Source of the DNA: Marinobacter denitrificans
Lineage (GTDB): Bacteria; Pseudomonadota; Gammaproteobacteria; Pseudomonadales; Oleiphilaceae
Reading direction: 5' to 3'
NCBI RefSeq assembly: GCF_008795955.1
Contig: NZ_VMHN01000004.1
Span: forward strand, 218,035-282,034
Length of the DNA stretch: 64,000 nt
Within the stretch, counting starts at the first letter, position 1, and every line of letters begins with the position of its first letter. The notes under the pieces were generated by a model that saw nothing but the letters and a program-made list of their open reading frames with translations, had not been told where the DNA came from and searched no databases. This document shows positions 9,483 to 17,429 of this stretch, one piece after another. A program made the translations under genes and the position numbers.

Positions 9483-9965
9483 ATGTCCGATATAAAGAAA
9501 GAATCCATTAAAGTACTCTATCGTTCGATGATTGACGCACTGCAATATCCTGACGCATATCCTTGGATAACGTCTAAGTGCGGGAGCCAGGCTGCGATTG
9601 CTTCCGTTGAGAGAAGATCAATAGGCATTCATGCAATGACTCTGAATACATTCAAGAAATATTCAGACGCCGCTCTCGACGGCGGTTTCGAGCAACTTGA
9701 AAAATTAAGGGTTGCTATCAAAAGGAAGAGCAAAAATGCTAACGGCGAAACGTCGAAGGGAACTAAAAGTAAAACCGCTGTTTATAAAGAAAAACTCGAT
9801 GAAGCTGAGAGGCTTCGAGCGATCCTCATCCGAGCATACACTGACTTGAACAGGATCTGTCTCGATGCGGTCAGAAAAAGCCCTGAATACCAATACGATT
9901 TGGACAGGCACAACGAATTGTATCGTGAGTATTTTTCTTTGACGCTCGTTGCTAATGATGACTAA
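9483..9965 (+). CDS. Small alpha-helical protein of the recombinase cluster
   Basis: 160 residues, highly charged, with no catalytic motif. The segment GSQAAIASVERRSIGIHAMTLNTFKKYSDAAL looks like a helix-turn-helix that reads DNA, followed by a Lys-rich linker and a long helical segment (YKEKLDEAERLRAILIRAYTDLNRI) likely to be a coiled coil. It starts 8 bp after the second recombinase and overlaps the start region of the next one. Small partner proteins in this position occur in Tn554 (TnpC) and in Gamma-Mobile-Trio elements (GmtX); which it is cannot be decided without profile searches. Confidence 0.75.
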   Translation: MSDIKKESIKVLYRSMIDALQYPDAYPWITSKCGSQAAIASVERRSIGIHAMTLNTFKKYSDAALDGGFEQLEKLRVAIKRKSKNANGETSKGTKSKTAVYKEKLDEAERLRAILIRAYTDLNRICLDAVRKSPEYQYDLDRHNELYREYFSLTLVANDD

Positions 9966-11448
9966 ACAACTGTATCGCCTCATTAAAAATGTTCGACTTC
10001 CGACAATAGATAGATTCGATAGTGAGACTGGTGAGATCTTTTTAAACGAGCGTGTGCAGCCAGGCTATTACTCGTTTGTTTGGCCTAATGGCTCCCCTTG
10101 CTTACTCGCAGAAATGTATTTATGCGATAAAAGTAAGACTTTGACGGTGAACCAAAAAGATGGTGGGACACTTGGGAATTATGCGCGAAACCTTACCCAC
10201 CTAGTTCGATTTTGCTACGCGAAAAAGGTCGATTTCGCTGAGTTGAAGCACAGCCATATCGATGAGTTTATCTATGAGCTCTGTCACGAAACTGATGTCT
10301 ACAACGAGCGCGTCAGGAACAACAATACGGTTAAAGCCATTGTGGCAACCTCCATTAATTTTCTGGTGTGGGTTCAGCAAAATATCGCCACAGAGAGACT
10401 GATTGCAGGCGTGGATGATGCTGATAAAAGGTATCAGATAAAGCTTAAGCAAGAGGTTTATGCACATAGAACTGGTCGGCAAACCATTCACAACGTTTTT
10501 CCGATGAACATACCAAGAGCGACCACTGCGAACGCAACCCCCATTTCAACAACTAACGTCAGAACATTGTGGGATACCCTTGAGGCTTCAAGAAGCGATA
10601 CGAATGTGAGCAGAAAACTGCAAGGTCTTTTCTCTAAAAAGCAACAGGCGGACCATCTTGAATACATGCATAGAAGGCGTGAGCTGCAACTGGTATTGCT
10701 TGAAGCAACGGGGCTCCGGCCTCAAGAATTAATTACCGTACCTTGTTCTAACAATGTGGCAAGCCTGAGAAAATCGCAACTGATTCTCCCCACACTCAAA
10801 GGCCGGATCGATTCCAAGAATAATATGAGAACAATTCCAATTCCACGCAGCTTGGCGATGAAGACTGAAGTATTTATTAATTTTCATAGAAAGAAATTAA
10901 TTGAACGCCTGCTTGCTTCAGGAATTATTCAATCAGAGAAGGATGTCGACAATGTAATCTATCTAAATTCTGAAAGCGGGAAAGAGGTGCTTCCAGATGC
11001 CGCTTACCAGGAATTCCGGAGGCTTACGGTAAGAGCCGGTATCAAACAAAAGAACTGTCAGAAAATGTTTAGACATCGCTTTGTCACCAATATGGTAAAG
11101 CTGCATTTTATTAGCTTCATGGATAAGAACCCATTGAAGACCCGCCACATCATTACCGACAGTGATTACCGAACAATTCTCAGAAAAGTCGCAAGTTTTA
11201 CAGGCCATAAAAGTGTTGATTCATTGTGGCACTACATCGATTTGGCCTGGGAAGAGCTTGATGCCTTCGCACACTCCTATGAGGTGAAGGAGCTTCAGGA
11301 CAGATTGAAGAGCATTTTCTACCTAACCAATGAGATGAAAGGAGATGTTCACAGTCTATCTGGAAAGAAGATTAGCAACGTAACCATCGAGAAGTTAAAT
11401 GCCAAGCTCAATCAGATTGAGGATCTCGTCGCGAACTCCCGAACATAG
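9958..11448 (+). CDS. Tyrosine recombinase (fourth gene of cluster)
   Basis: 496 residues from the ATG at 9958; ATG at 9955 or TTG at 9949 are equally possible. The full active site is visible: Arg in EATGLRPQELI (about 252), Lys-containing strand, MFRHRF (about 372, with R in place of L in HxLR), SFTGHKSVDSLWHYIDL with His about 417 and Tyr about 425. The C-terminal 70 residues form a helical tail (coiled-coil-like EVKELQDRLKSIFYLTNEMKG). The start overlaps the previous stop, so all four genes form one operon. It is a canonical enzyme, in contrast to the first gene. Confidence 0.87.
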   Translation: MTKQLYRLIKNVRLPTIDRFDSETGEIFLNERVQPGYYSFVWPNGSPCLLAEMYLCDKSKTLTVNQKDGGTLGNYARNLTHLVRFCYAKKVDFAELKHSHIDEFIYELCHETDVYNERVRNNNTVKAIVATSINFLVWVQQNIATERLIAGVDDADKRYQIKLKQEVYAHRTGRQTIHNVFPMNIPRATTANATPISTTNVRTLWDTLEASRSDTNVSRKLQGLFSKKQQADHLEYMHRRRELQLVLLEATGLRPQELITVPCSNNVASLRKSQLILPTLKGRIDSKNNMRTIPIPRSLAMKTEVFINFHRKKLIERLLASGIIQSEKDVDNVIYLNSESGKEVLPDAAYQEFRRLTVRAGIKQKNCQKMFRHRFVTNMVKLHFISFMDKNPLKTRHIITDSDYRTILRKVASFTGHKSVDSLWHYIDLAWEELDAFAHSYEVKELQDRLKSIFYLTNEMKGDVHSLSGKKISNVTIEKLNAKLNQIEDLVANSRT

Positions 11449-11523
11449 ACTGCGAGCCCTAGCCAATCATTGGCTCATTACACCGACTGCCCTACACTAG
11501 CGGTCTTTTCTTCAGGAGATACT

Positions 11524-12705
11524 ATGTCCAGCACTTATGATGTGATTATTATAGGAGCAGGTGCCGCTGGGCTAATGTGTGCTTCAACAGCGGGATATCG
11601 CGGCAGAAGCGTATTAGTACTCGATCGTGCCAATAAACCTGGTAAGAAAATTCTCATGTCCGGAGGCGGTCGTTGCAATTTTACGAACCTAAACAGCACG
11701 CCGGCGAATTTCCTGTCTGACAATCCCCATTTCTGCATTTCGGCGCTCAAGCGTTACACCCCTCAAGACTTTTTAGAATTGGTAGATCGCCACGGCATTG
11801 AGCATGAGGAAAAAGCGGCGGGCCAGCTTTTTTGTAAAGTCAGCAGCAAGGAGATCCTTAACCTGCTACTCACTGAGTGCGAGTGGGCTGGCGCAGAAGT
11901 TCGACTCAAAACAAGCGTGAATAAAATCAGGAGTATCAATCACGGCTATCAGCTACAAACCAGCGGCGGCACCCTTACCTGTGAATCCCTGGTCATCGCC
12001 TGCGGTGGGCTATCTATCCCCACAATGGGCGCCACAGGCTTCGGATACGACGTTGCACGGCAATTTGGTCTTTCCGTGCTTCCAACCCGCGCAGGACTTG
12101 TCCCCTTTACACTGTGTCCAGAACTAAAGGAGCGACTGGCGCCACTCTCCGGTGTGAGCTGCCCTGTGGACGTGTACTGTAACAACGAACATTTCCGCGA
12201 ACCGATGTTATTCACTCACCGTGGTCTAAGCGGTCCCGCCATGCTGCAAATATCAAGCTTCTGGCATCCCGGAGATACAATACGGATCAACCTTCTTTCG
12301 AGCGTGTCTGTTTGCGATAGGCTGCACGAACATCGCAAAACTAAACCACAGAGCCATATCCGCCACTTTCTCGAGGATTTCTTGCCGAAGAGGTTTGCAA
12401 AAGCTTTCTGTGAACTCCAACAGTGGAACAAACCATTTCAGTATTGCCGTAATGAGGACTTAGAGGCGATAGCTGACGTCCTAAGTCATTGGGAAGTGCG
12501 ACCCGCAGGAACAGAAGGGTACAAAACAGCCGAAGTTACCTTGGGCGGCGTGGACACCCGTGACCTGTCATCAAAAACGATGTCAGCAAACAATCAGCCG
12601 GGGCTTTTCTTCATTGGCGAAGTGCTGGATGTGACTGGTCATCTGGGAGGTCATAATTTTCAATGGGCTTGGGCTTCTGGAGTAGCCGCTGGACAACATG
12701 CCTGA
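11524..12705 (+). CDS. YhiN/HI0933-family FAD flavoprotein, intact second copy
   Basis: 393 residues, full family length, from the ATG at 11524 (RBS CAGGAGATA). Motifs: GAGAAGLMC (FAD Rossmann), ILMSGGGRCNFTN, ACGGLSIPTMGATG, and the C-terminal GLFFIGEVLDVTGHLGGHNFQWAWASG that closes the FAD site. It is clearly orthologous in sequence to the broken copy at 4066 but has many synonymous and some amino-acid changes and AT-richer codons, so it is not a recent duplication of it. It lies just downstream of the recombinase operon with its own short leader and probably substitutes for the gene that the island interrupts. Confidence 0.9.
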   Translation: MSSTYDVIIIGAGAAGLMCASTAGYRGRSVLVLDRANKPGKKILMSGGGRCNFTNLNSTPANFLSDNPHFCISALKRYTPQDFLELVDRHGIEHEEKAAGQLFCKVSSKEILNLLLTECEWAGAEVRLKTSVNKIRSINHGYQLQTSGGTLTCESLVIACGGLSIPTMGATGFGYDVARQFGLSVLPTRAGLVPFTLCPELKERLAPLSGVSCPVDVYCNNEHFREPMLFTHRGLSGPAMLQISSFWHPGDTIRINLLSSVSVCDRLHEHRKTKPQSHIRHFLEDFLPKRFAKAFCELQQWNKPFQYCRNEDLEAIADVLSHWEVRPAGTEGYKTAEVTLGGVDTRDLSSKTMSANNQPGLFFIGEVLDVTGHLGGHNFQWAWASGVAAGQHA

Positions 12706-12769
12706 ATGGTTTTTGGCATTTGAAATTCAATCAACCATTGCGGAAGAACAGACGACCTGGAGTCAACGG

Positions 12770-12979
12770 CTAAGTGAGCAGATCCTTAGGTGAGCACTGT
12801 AGATGATCTGCTAGCAGGTAGATTTTTTCGATAGTGATATTCACTTCTCCTCTCTCAATCTTCCCCACATAACTTCGATCAATTCCCGTTTCATGAGCGA
12901 GTCGTTCCTGAGAAAACCCTTTCGATTTTCGAATCGTACGCAAATTCCGGCCAAACGCCTCACAAATCGGTGAGCCCAT
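12770..12979 (-). CDS. XRE-family small HTH regulator
   Basis: 69 residues, almost entirely one lambda-repressor-like HTH: GRNLRTIRKSKGFSQERLAHETGIDRSYVGKIERGE followed by VNITIEKIYLLADHLQCSPKDLL. This size and pattern match stand-alone regulators of restriction-modification (C proteins) and other defence operons. It is divergent from the wHTH/helicase operon starting at 13096, so it probably represses or times that operon. Confidence 0.85.
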   Translation of the reverse strand: MGSPICEAFGRNLRTIRKSKGFSQERLAHETGIDRSYVGKIERGEVNITIEKIYLLADHLQCSPKDLLT

Positions 12980-13095
12980 TTCTTGCCCTCACAAAAGACA
13001 AGACTATGGTTTCTTGAGGCATGGGAGGCCACGGCATATACTACCCATTTTTCGGGGGTCGACCAGATCGACCTAAAGACCAAGTGGACCGCCTT

Positions 13096-13647
13096 ATGAA
13101 AAAAACAGAGCGACTGCACGTCGACAAGATCCTGATCGAACTTCTCAGAAAGCAATCAGGCACCCCTTTTTCCAATACAAGCATTCGGGATATGTATCTT
13201 CTTCAATTACCCGAAGGCCAGCAGCCAAGCCGCAACCAACTCCGCAAGCATATATACAGAGAGCTTCTACGACTTGAATCGGCCAAAGTAGTCGAGCGCC
13301 ATGCGGGATCGACCGGCCGCGGATGCAAGTTTATCTATCGTTCTGAGAACAAAGGCACTGTCCTGGAAGCTAAGCCCTCTCCGTTTAGTGGGGCAAATGA
13401 GCAGGTTGAATCGTCGATGGATGTTGAGACACAACGGGCATTGCAGGAGGAGCTCTCCAAAAGGAAGGTCGAACTGATTGCCAGTATTGGTGAAGCCGAG
13501 GAATACCAACGCCTATATCAAAAATACCCGGCGCTGCGAAGCGCCGTGAAGGCGCAGTACCATGAGTCTCGCGAGAGAAGCACGAAGCTTCTAGGCCAAC
13601 TTCGTGCTGTAGAGTCGATCATCACAACAATTGGGTTTCCCGCATGA
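13096..13647 (+). CDS. Unknown protein, winged-helix-like N-terminus and coiled-coil tail, linked to helicase
   Basis: 183 residues from the ATG at 13096 (MKKTERLHVDKILIELLRKQ). Residues 1-75 look like a winged helix: NTSIRDMYLLQLPEGQQPSRNQLRKHIYRELLRLESAKVVER, then the wing GSTGRGCKFIY. Residues 110-170 are helical and charged (EELSKRKVELIASIGEAEEYQRLYQKY), a likely coiled coil. I do not recognise a named family. It overlaps the helicase start (ATGA at 13644), so the two are made together and probably form a complex. An in-frame start at 13021 would overlap the divergent promoter and is less likely. Confidence 0.7.
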   Translation: MKKTERLHVDKILIELLRKQSGTPFSNTSIRDMYLLQLPEGQQPSRNQLRKHIYRELLRLESAKVVERHAGSTGRGCKFIYRSENKGTVLEAKPSPFSGANEQVESSMDVETQRALQEELSKRKVELIASIGEAEEYQRLYQKYPALRSAVKAQYHESRERSTKLLGQLRAVESIITTIGFPA

Positions 13648-15044
13648 TTCAATTGCGAGCTTGGCAGAGCGAGTGCATTGATCAAGCCCTCGAAGCGTTT
13701 GAGCACCAAACTCACTTCCTGTGTCATGCAACGCCAGCGGCCGGCAAAACCGTAATGGTGGCGTCTGTTGCAAAAGCTCTCTTGGAACTCAATAAAATTG
13801 ATTTCATCTTATGCTTCTCCCCGTCAAGGGCAGTGTCAGAAAGCGTTGCTTCGACATTTAGTCAAGTCCTCGGGCGAAGCTTCAATGGGCAGATTGGCGC
13901 AGCAGGTGGCTCTTACACCTATCAGTCGATGAGCACGCTTCCCACAGAGCTATGGCAAGTAATGAGTGAGCACAAGGTTCTCGTGGTATTAGACGAGATT
14001 CACCACTGCTCTGGAAGCAGTTGGAACGAACTCACAATTGGCAACAGTTGGGGCCGAACAATTCTGGACAGGATTCAAGGTAAGGCTTCCTTCACAATGG
14101 CGCTATCAGGAACGCCTTGGAGGACTGACGACACCCCAATCGTACTTTCTCACTACACGCGTCCTGACGGTGAGCTCCAATGTGATTACGAGTACGGCTT
14201 GAAACGGGCGGTTACAGACGGCGTTTGCCGAGCCCCAAAGATCGTGCTCACTGATAATCGGCAAATCAGTCTGAGGTCATCGGAACTCGGCCTTAAAACC
14301 TACTCCAGCATCCGGGAAACAATCAGTCAGGGTCATATTACCTATCCTGACTTTCTGTTTCGGGACGAAGTGATCGACCATACACTCTCGGAAGCATCCA
14401 AAAAGCTATTAGAGATCCGGAAGCAAGTTCCCACCGCTGCCGGCCTCGTCGTAGCTGCGACAGCGGCACATGCAGAGCAGATTGCAGTTCGGCTTACGGC
14501 GCTCGGAGAAAGGCCCGTTGTTGTCACTTACAACACGCCCGGAGCCCATCAAATTATTTCTAACTTCAAGACATCATCTGATCGATGGATCATTTCTGTG
14601 GGTATGATCAGCGAAGGAACTGACATCCCCAGATTACAGGTATGCTGTCACCTCAGCAGGATTCGAACAGAACTCCATTTTCGGCAAGTTCTCGGCAGAA
14701 TACTCCGGCGTCAAACAGGGGAGCCCTCTGACATTGGTGGCTGGCTCTACGTCCTTGCAGAACCCAATTTGACGGAGTTTGCACGCAGAATTGGTGATGA
14801 CCTACCAGGGCAACATGTGGTTTCTTTTTCGCCAAAATCATCAAAGCAAACCACGGATGAAACAAAAAGGTCTGAAGTGCTCCAAAAAGAGGATTACGCA
14901 CCGGAGTGGGAACTCGATATCGATAATACGGGCACATGGGATATCGCATCGGAACATAACGGCGCTAGGGAAACTATTGATCTATGTGTGAGCAATCAAT
15001 ACTGGAGTGAGGTGTTGTCCCTATTCGGGGAGAGGGTATTGTAG
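13644..15044 (+). CDS. SF2 DEAD/DEAH-type helicase
   Basis: 466 residues with ordered SF2 motifs: Walker A CHATPAAGKTVM (about residues 28-38), Walker B/DEIH in VVLDEIHHC (about 117), SGTPWR (motif III), a helicase C domain with GMISEGTDIPRLQV and motif VI HFRQVLGRILRR (about 348). The compact size and AxxAGKT loop resemble the helicases of type III/ISP restriction and other defence loci, not a housekeeping helicase. The ~90-residue C-terminal tail is acidic and unrecognised. Translationally coupled to the preceding wHTH-like protein and followed at 145 bp by a 3'-5' exonuclease gene. ATP-driven movement on DNA or RNA is the expected activity. Confidence 0.85.
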   Translation: MIQLRAWQSECIDQALEAFEHQTHFLCHATPAAGKTVMVASVAKALLELNKIDFILCFSPSRAVSESVASTFSQVLGRSFNGQIGAAGGSYTYQSMSTLPTELWQVMSEHKVLVVLDEIHHCSGSSWNELTIGNSWGRTILDRIQGKASFTMALSGTPWRTDDTPIVLSHYTRPDGELQCDYEYGLKRAVTDGVCRAPKIVLTDNRQISLRSSELGLKTYSSIRETISQGHITYPDFLFRDEVIDHTLSEASKKLLEIRKQVPTAAGLVVAATAAHAEQIAVRLTALGERPVVVTYNTPGAHQIISNFKTSSDRWIISVGMISEGTDIPRLQVCCHLSRIRTELHFRQVLGRILRRQTGEPSDIGGWLYVLAEPNLTEFARRIGDDLPGQHVVSFSPKSSKQTTDETKRSEVLQKEDYAPEWELDIDNTGTWDIASEHNGARETIDLCVSNQYWSEVLSLFGERVL

Positions 15045-15189
15045 TTTGGTCGGAAAATTTTATATGGCAGGGTATCTCAAGACGCCATACAGGCTCTATT
15101 CAACATAGGTGGCTCATTGGTTTCGAGTGCCGCCTCAGCATTGCTGGGACTTCTGCAAAGTACTAACACCTAAAAACGTAGGGCTTCAG

Positions 15190-15813
15190 ATGAGTTCTCT
15201 GAATAATCACTCACCGCTTCTGGTCGTTGATCTAGAGGCGACCTGCTGGGAAAGTCGAAAGGCCCCCTCCAGTGAGCCACAAAGCATTCACAACATGGAG
15301 ATTATCGAGCTTGGGTGCGTATTGGCGAGCAGACGAGGCACAGTATTGGATGCCCGCTCTTTTCTTGTCAGACCCACTCGTAATCCCTTGCTGAGCGATT
15401 TCTGCACTGAGCTGACGAGTATCACCCAGTCGATGGTAGATGCAGCACCGGCGTTTCCGGAGGTAGTTCAGACAATGAACCTTTGGCTTGCCGATCTTTC
15501 CAGCAAATTCGTATGGTGTAGTTGGGGGAATTACGATCGCTTGCACCTAGAAGCGCAGAGCCAGCTGGATGGGGCTCAACCGACGATATTGGCTTACCCA
15601 CATTTGAACTTGAAACGTATCTGGCGGCGCACCACTGGCCAGAAGAAAAAAAATGGGCTGGCCCATGCCCTCGCATTTCATGACTTCGCGTTTGAGGGCG
15701 CCCACCATCGAGGCATAGACGATGCCCGTAACATTTCAAGACTGCTGCCATTTATGGATTGGTCTCTCGAGCGCGAGTTCCGGACACCACCCTCGCTTCA
15801 CCTTAATCAGTGA
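15190..15813 (+). CDS. DEDDh-type 3'-5' exonuclease
   Basis: 207 residues from the ATG at 15190. The four acidic exonuclease motifs are visible: VVDLEATCW (Exo I, D and E), SWGNYDRLHL (Exo II, D), and HHRGIDDARNISRLL (Exo III, H and D four residues apart), which defines the DEDDh class of RNase T/DnaQ/ERI1-like enzymes. The ELTSITQSMVDAAPAF stretch is typical of the ERI1/KapD branch. It acts on single-stranded 3' ends of DNA or RNA. It follows the helicase gene in the same direction and may be part of the same module; a start at 15109 is possible but unsupported. Confidence 0.85.
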   Translation: MSSLNNHSPLLVVDLEATCWESRKAPSSEPQSIHNMEIIELGCVLASRRGTVLDARSFLVRPTRNPLLSDFCTELTSITQSMVDAAPAFPEVVQTMNLWLADLSSKFVWCSWGNYDRLHLEAQSQLDGAQPTILAYPHLNLKRIWRRTTGQKKKNGLAHALAFHDFAFEGAHHRGIDDARNISRLLPFMDWSLEREFRTPPSLHLNQ

Positions 15814-15846
15814 GTTAACCCTGGCTCCGCTGCTCGAGGAAGCGCA

Positions 15847-16127
15847 ATGAAAGTGAATTACACATCGTCCGTTACCGGAAAAAGAGCGACCGTGCACGTG
15901 GACCAAAGCACTTGGTCGATATTCAAAAAAACACTGAAGATCACCTGCGGTGGCAGAGCATCAACAGATCAGAGGCTATCGGTCGATTACTGGGTCACTG
16001 CTTGGAATACCGTACTTGGGCGAAAGACGAAACACTGACATTCGACGCTTACGTATCAAAGCGGCTCGGTGAGGAAATTTTCATTGACCTGGATACTATC
16101 GGTCGGCATCACCGGAAAGTTGACTAA
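15847..16127 (+). pseudogene. Small hypothetical gene split by a one-base frameshift in an A-run
   Basis: An ATG at 15847 with RBS GAGGAAG opens MKVNYTSSVTGKRATVHVDQSTWSIFKK, then the frame runs out. In the -1 frame the sequence continues naturally as NTEDHLRWQSINRSEAIGRLLGHCLEYRTW and on to a stop at 16127. The switch falls in a run of seven A (15925-15931); eight A would restore a single ~93-residue protein. It may be a real mutation, a sequencing error in a homopolymer, or slippage on the A-run. The product has no family I recognise and its end overlaps the convergent HipA-N gene. Confidence 0.55.
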
Positions 16128-16453
16128 TCGACGGGCTCTATCGTGACGGCGCCAGCGCAGTCCAGTCCATTATTGACCAGCAACGTGAAGTCATCCCCCG
16201 GGTGGATTCCCTGGGAAGATGTCTGCACTTTCCGTGACCACCCTTCTGAGCAAAGACCGCTGAAATAGGCCGGCAAGCCCGTCTCTGATACATACGGCTC
16301 CGAACGTAATGGCATACTCCAACTCAGCGGCTGGCCAGCCATGTTCAAATATTCCTCTGCGTACTGAAACTGAGATCCGCTGCCGGCCCGTTCCAGGTAA
16401 CCAGCCAGTCGATCGTGCATATACACAACCGCCTTCGTGTGTCTGATTGTCAT
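16124..16453 (-). CDS. Stand-alone HipA N-terminal domain protein (HipS-like)
   Basis: 109 residues that match only the N-terminal subdomain of HipA kinases: VVYMHDRLAGYLER, PLSWSMPLRSEPY, PAYFSGLCSEGWSRKVQ, GDDFTLLVNNGLDCAGAVTIEP. In HipBST systems this piece is a separate protein, HipS, that acts as the antitoxin of the kinase HipT. No HipT or HipB gene is adjacent: the flanking genes are a frameshifted small ORF (convergent) and a phosphoesterase (divergent). RBS AAGGAAC precedes the ATG. It may be an orphan antitoxin or an anti-addiction remnant. Confidence 0.75.
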   Translation of the reverse strand: MTIRHTKAVVYMHDRLAGYLERAGSGSQFQYAEEYLNMAGQPLSWSMPLRSEPYVSETGLPAYFSGLCSEGWSRKVQTSSQGIHPGDDFTLLVNNGLDCAGAVTIEPVD

Positions 16454-16523
16454 CGAAGGTTCCTTATCGTTTGAGAATGAGGTAGAGAGTTAGAATTCTA
16501 TATTAGGAGACGAGGCATACGCA

Positions 16524-17156
16524 GTGAAGCTGATCTGTATTTCGGACACCCACAGTCTGCACTGGCGAATTCCGGAGATCCCAGATGGTGATGTGTTGAT
16601 CCATGCGGGTGACTGTCTTGGTCAGGGCACACTGGAGAACATCGAAGACCTCAACGATTGGCTGGGAACGTTGCCGCACCGGTATAAAATCGTGATTGCC
16701 GGGAACCACGACCGGGCCTTCCAGGAAATGCCGAAGCAAGCTCGGCAGGCCCTCACCAATGCCATTTATCTGGAGGACAGTGGTGTCGAAATCGGAGGCG
16801 TTCGTTTCTGGGGTTCGCCCTGGACGCCCACGTTCTTGGATTGGGCGTTTATGCTGGATCGCGGAGAGCCGCTGCAGGAGAAATGGCAGCTCATATCGAG
16901 CAATACCGATGTGCTGATCACCCATGGGCCACCCAGAGGCATTGGTGACGAAGCCAATATGGGGTTCAAAAGCCAGAACGTTGGTTGTGCTGACCTACTT
17001 GCCCGCATTCAGGAGCTCGCACTCAAAGTACACATTTTTGGCCACATCCACGAGGGCTATGGGGAATACCAGCACAGACAGGCAAAGTTGATCAATGCCA
17101 GCACCTGCAACGCACGGTATGAGCCCCGGAACGCGCCGATCGTATTTGAGCTTTGA
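16524..17156 (+). CDS. Calcineurin-like metallophosphoesterase
   Basis: 210 residues with the complete metal-site series: ISDTHSLH (D-x-H), HAGDCLGQG (GD), VIAGNHDRAF (GNHD), LITHGPP (H) and IFGHIHEGYG (GHxH). Length and order fit small cytosolic phosphodiesterases of the MPPED/ YfcE-like group, which hydrolyse phosphodiesters with two metal ions. The substrate is unknown. It stands in a run of short cargo genes on the same strand and could be part of a nucleic-acid or nucleotide-signal defence set. Confidence 0.85.
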   Translation: MKLICISDTHSLHWRIPEIPDGDVLIHAGDCLGQGTLENIEDLNDWLGTLPHRYKIVIAGNHDRAFQEMPKQARQALTNAIYLEDSGVEIGGVRFWGSPWTPTFLDWAFMLDRGEPLQEKWQLISSNTDVLITHGPPRGIGDEANMGFKSQNVGCADLLARIQELALKVHIFGHIHEGYGEYQHRQAKLINASTCNARYEPRNAPIVFEL

Positions 17157-17185
17157 GGTGGCCAACGTTGAACAGAGGAAGCGGA

Positions 17186-17425
17186 ATGACAGCCGAAGAA
17201 CTCATCGCGCAGCTACAAAAGCTACCGCCGGAAACACCGGTGCTGGTTGAGGGCTACGAAACCGGCTTTGATGACATTGTTGAGCTCACCCCTGAACAGG
17301 TTGTCCGATACCGGCATGCTCAGGAGTGGGATGGCGAATATCAGACGCTGGACCGGTTCTCCAGTGCAGAAAACAAAAGGCTGCTAGCCGCGGTAATCCA
17401 TGGTCGCCGAGGCCACCGGAGGTAA
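17186..17425 (+). CDS. Small conserved-looking hypothetical protein
   Basis: 79 residues from the ATG at 17186 (RBS GAGGAAG). The pattern MTAEELIAQLQKLPPETPVLVEGYETGFDDIVEL is of a type I have seen in small cytoplasmic proteins of plasmids and phages, but with no assigned function. It lies between the phosphoesterase and the nucleotidyltransferase on the same strand, with only 4 bp to the latter, so the two are likely co-expressed. Confidence 0.65.
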   Translation: MTAEELIAQLQKLPPETPVLVEGYETGFDDIVELTPEQVVRYRHAQEWDGEYQTLDRFSSAENKRLLAAVIHGRRGHRR

Positions 17426-17429
17426 CGTC

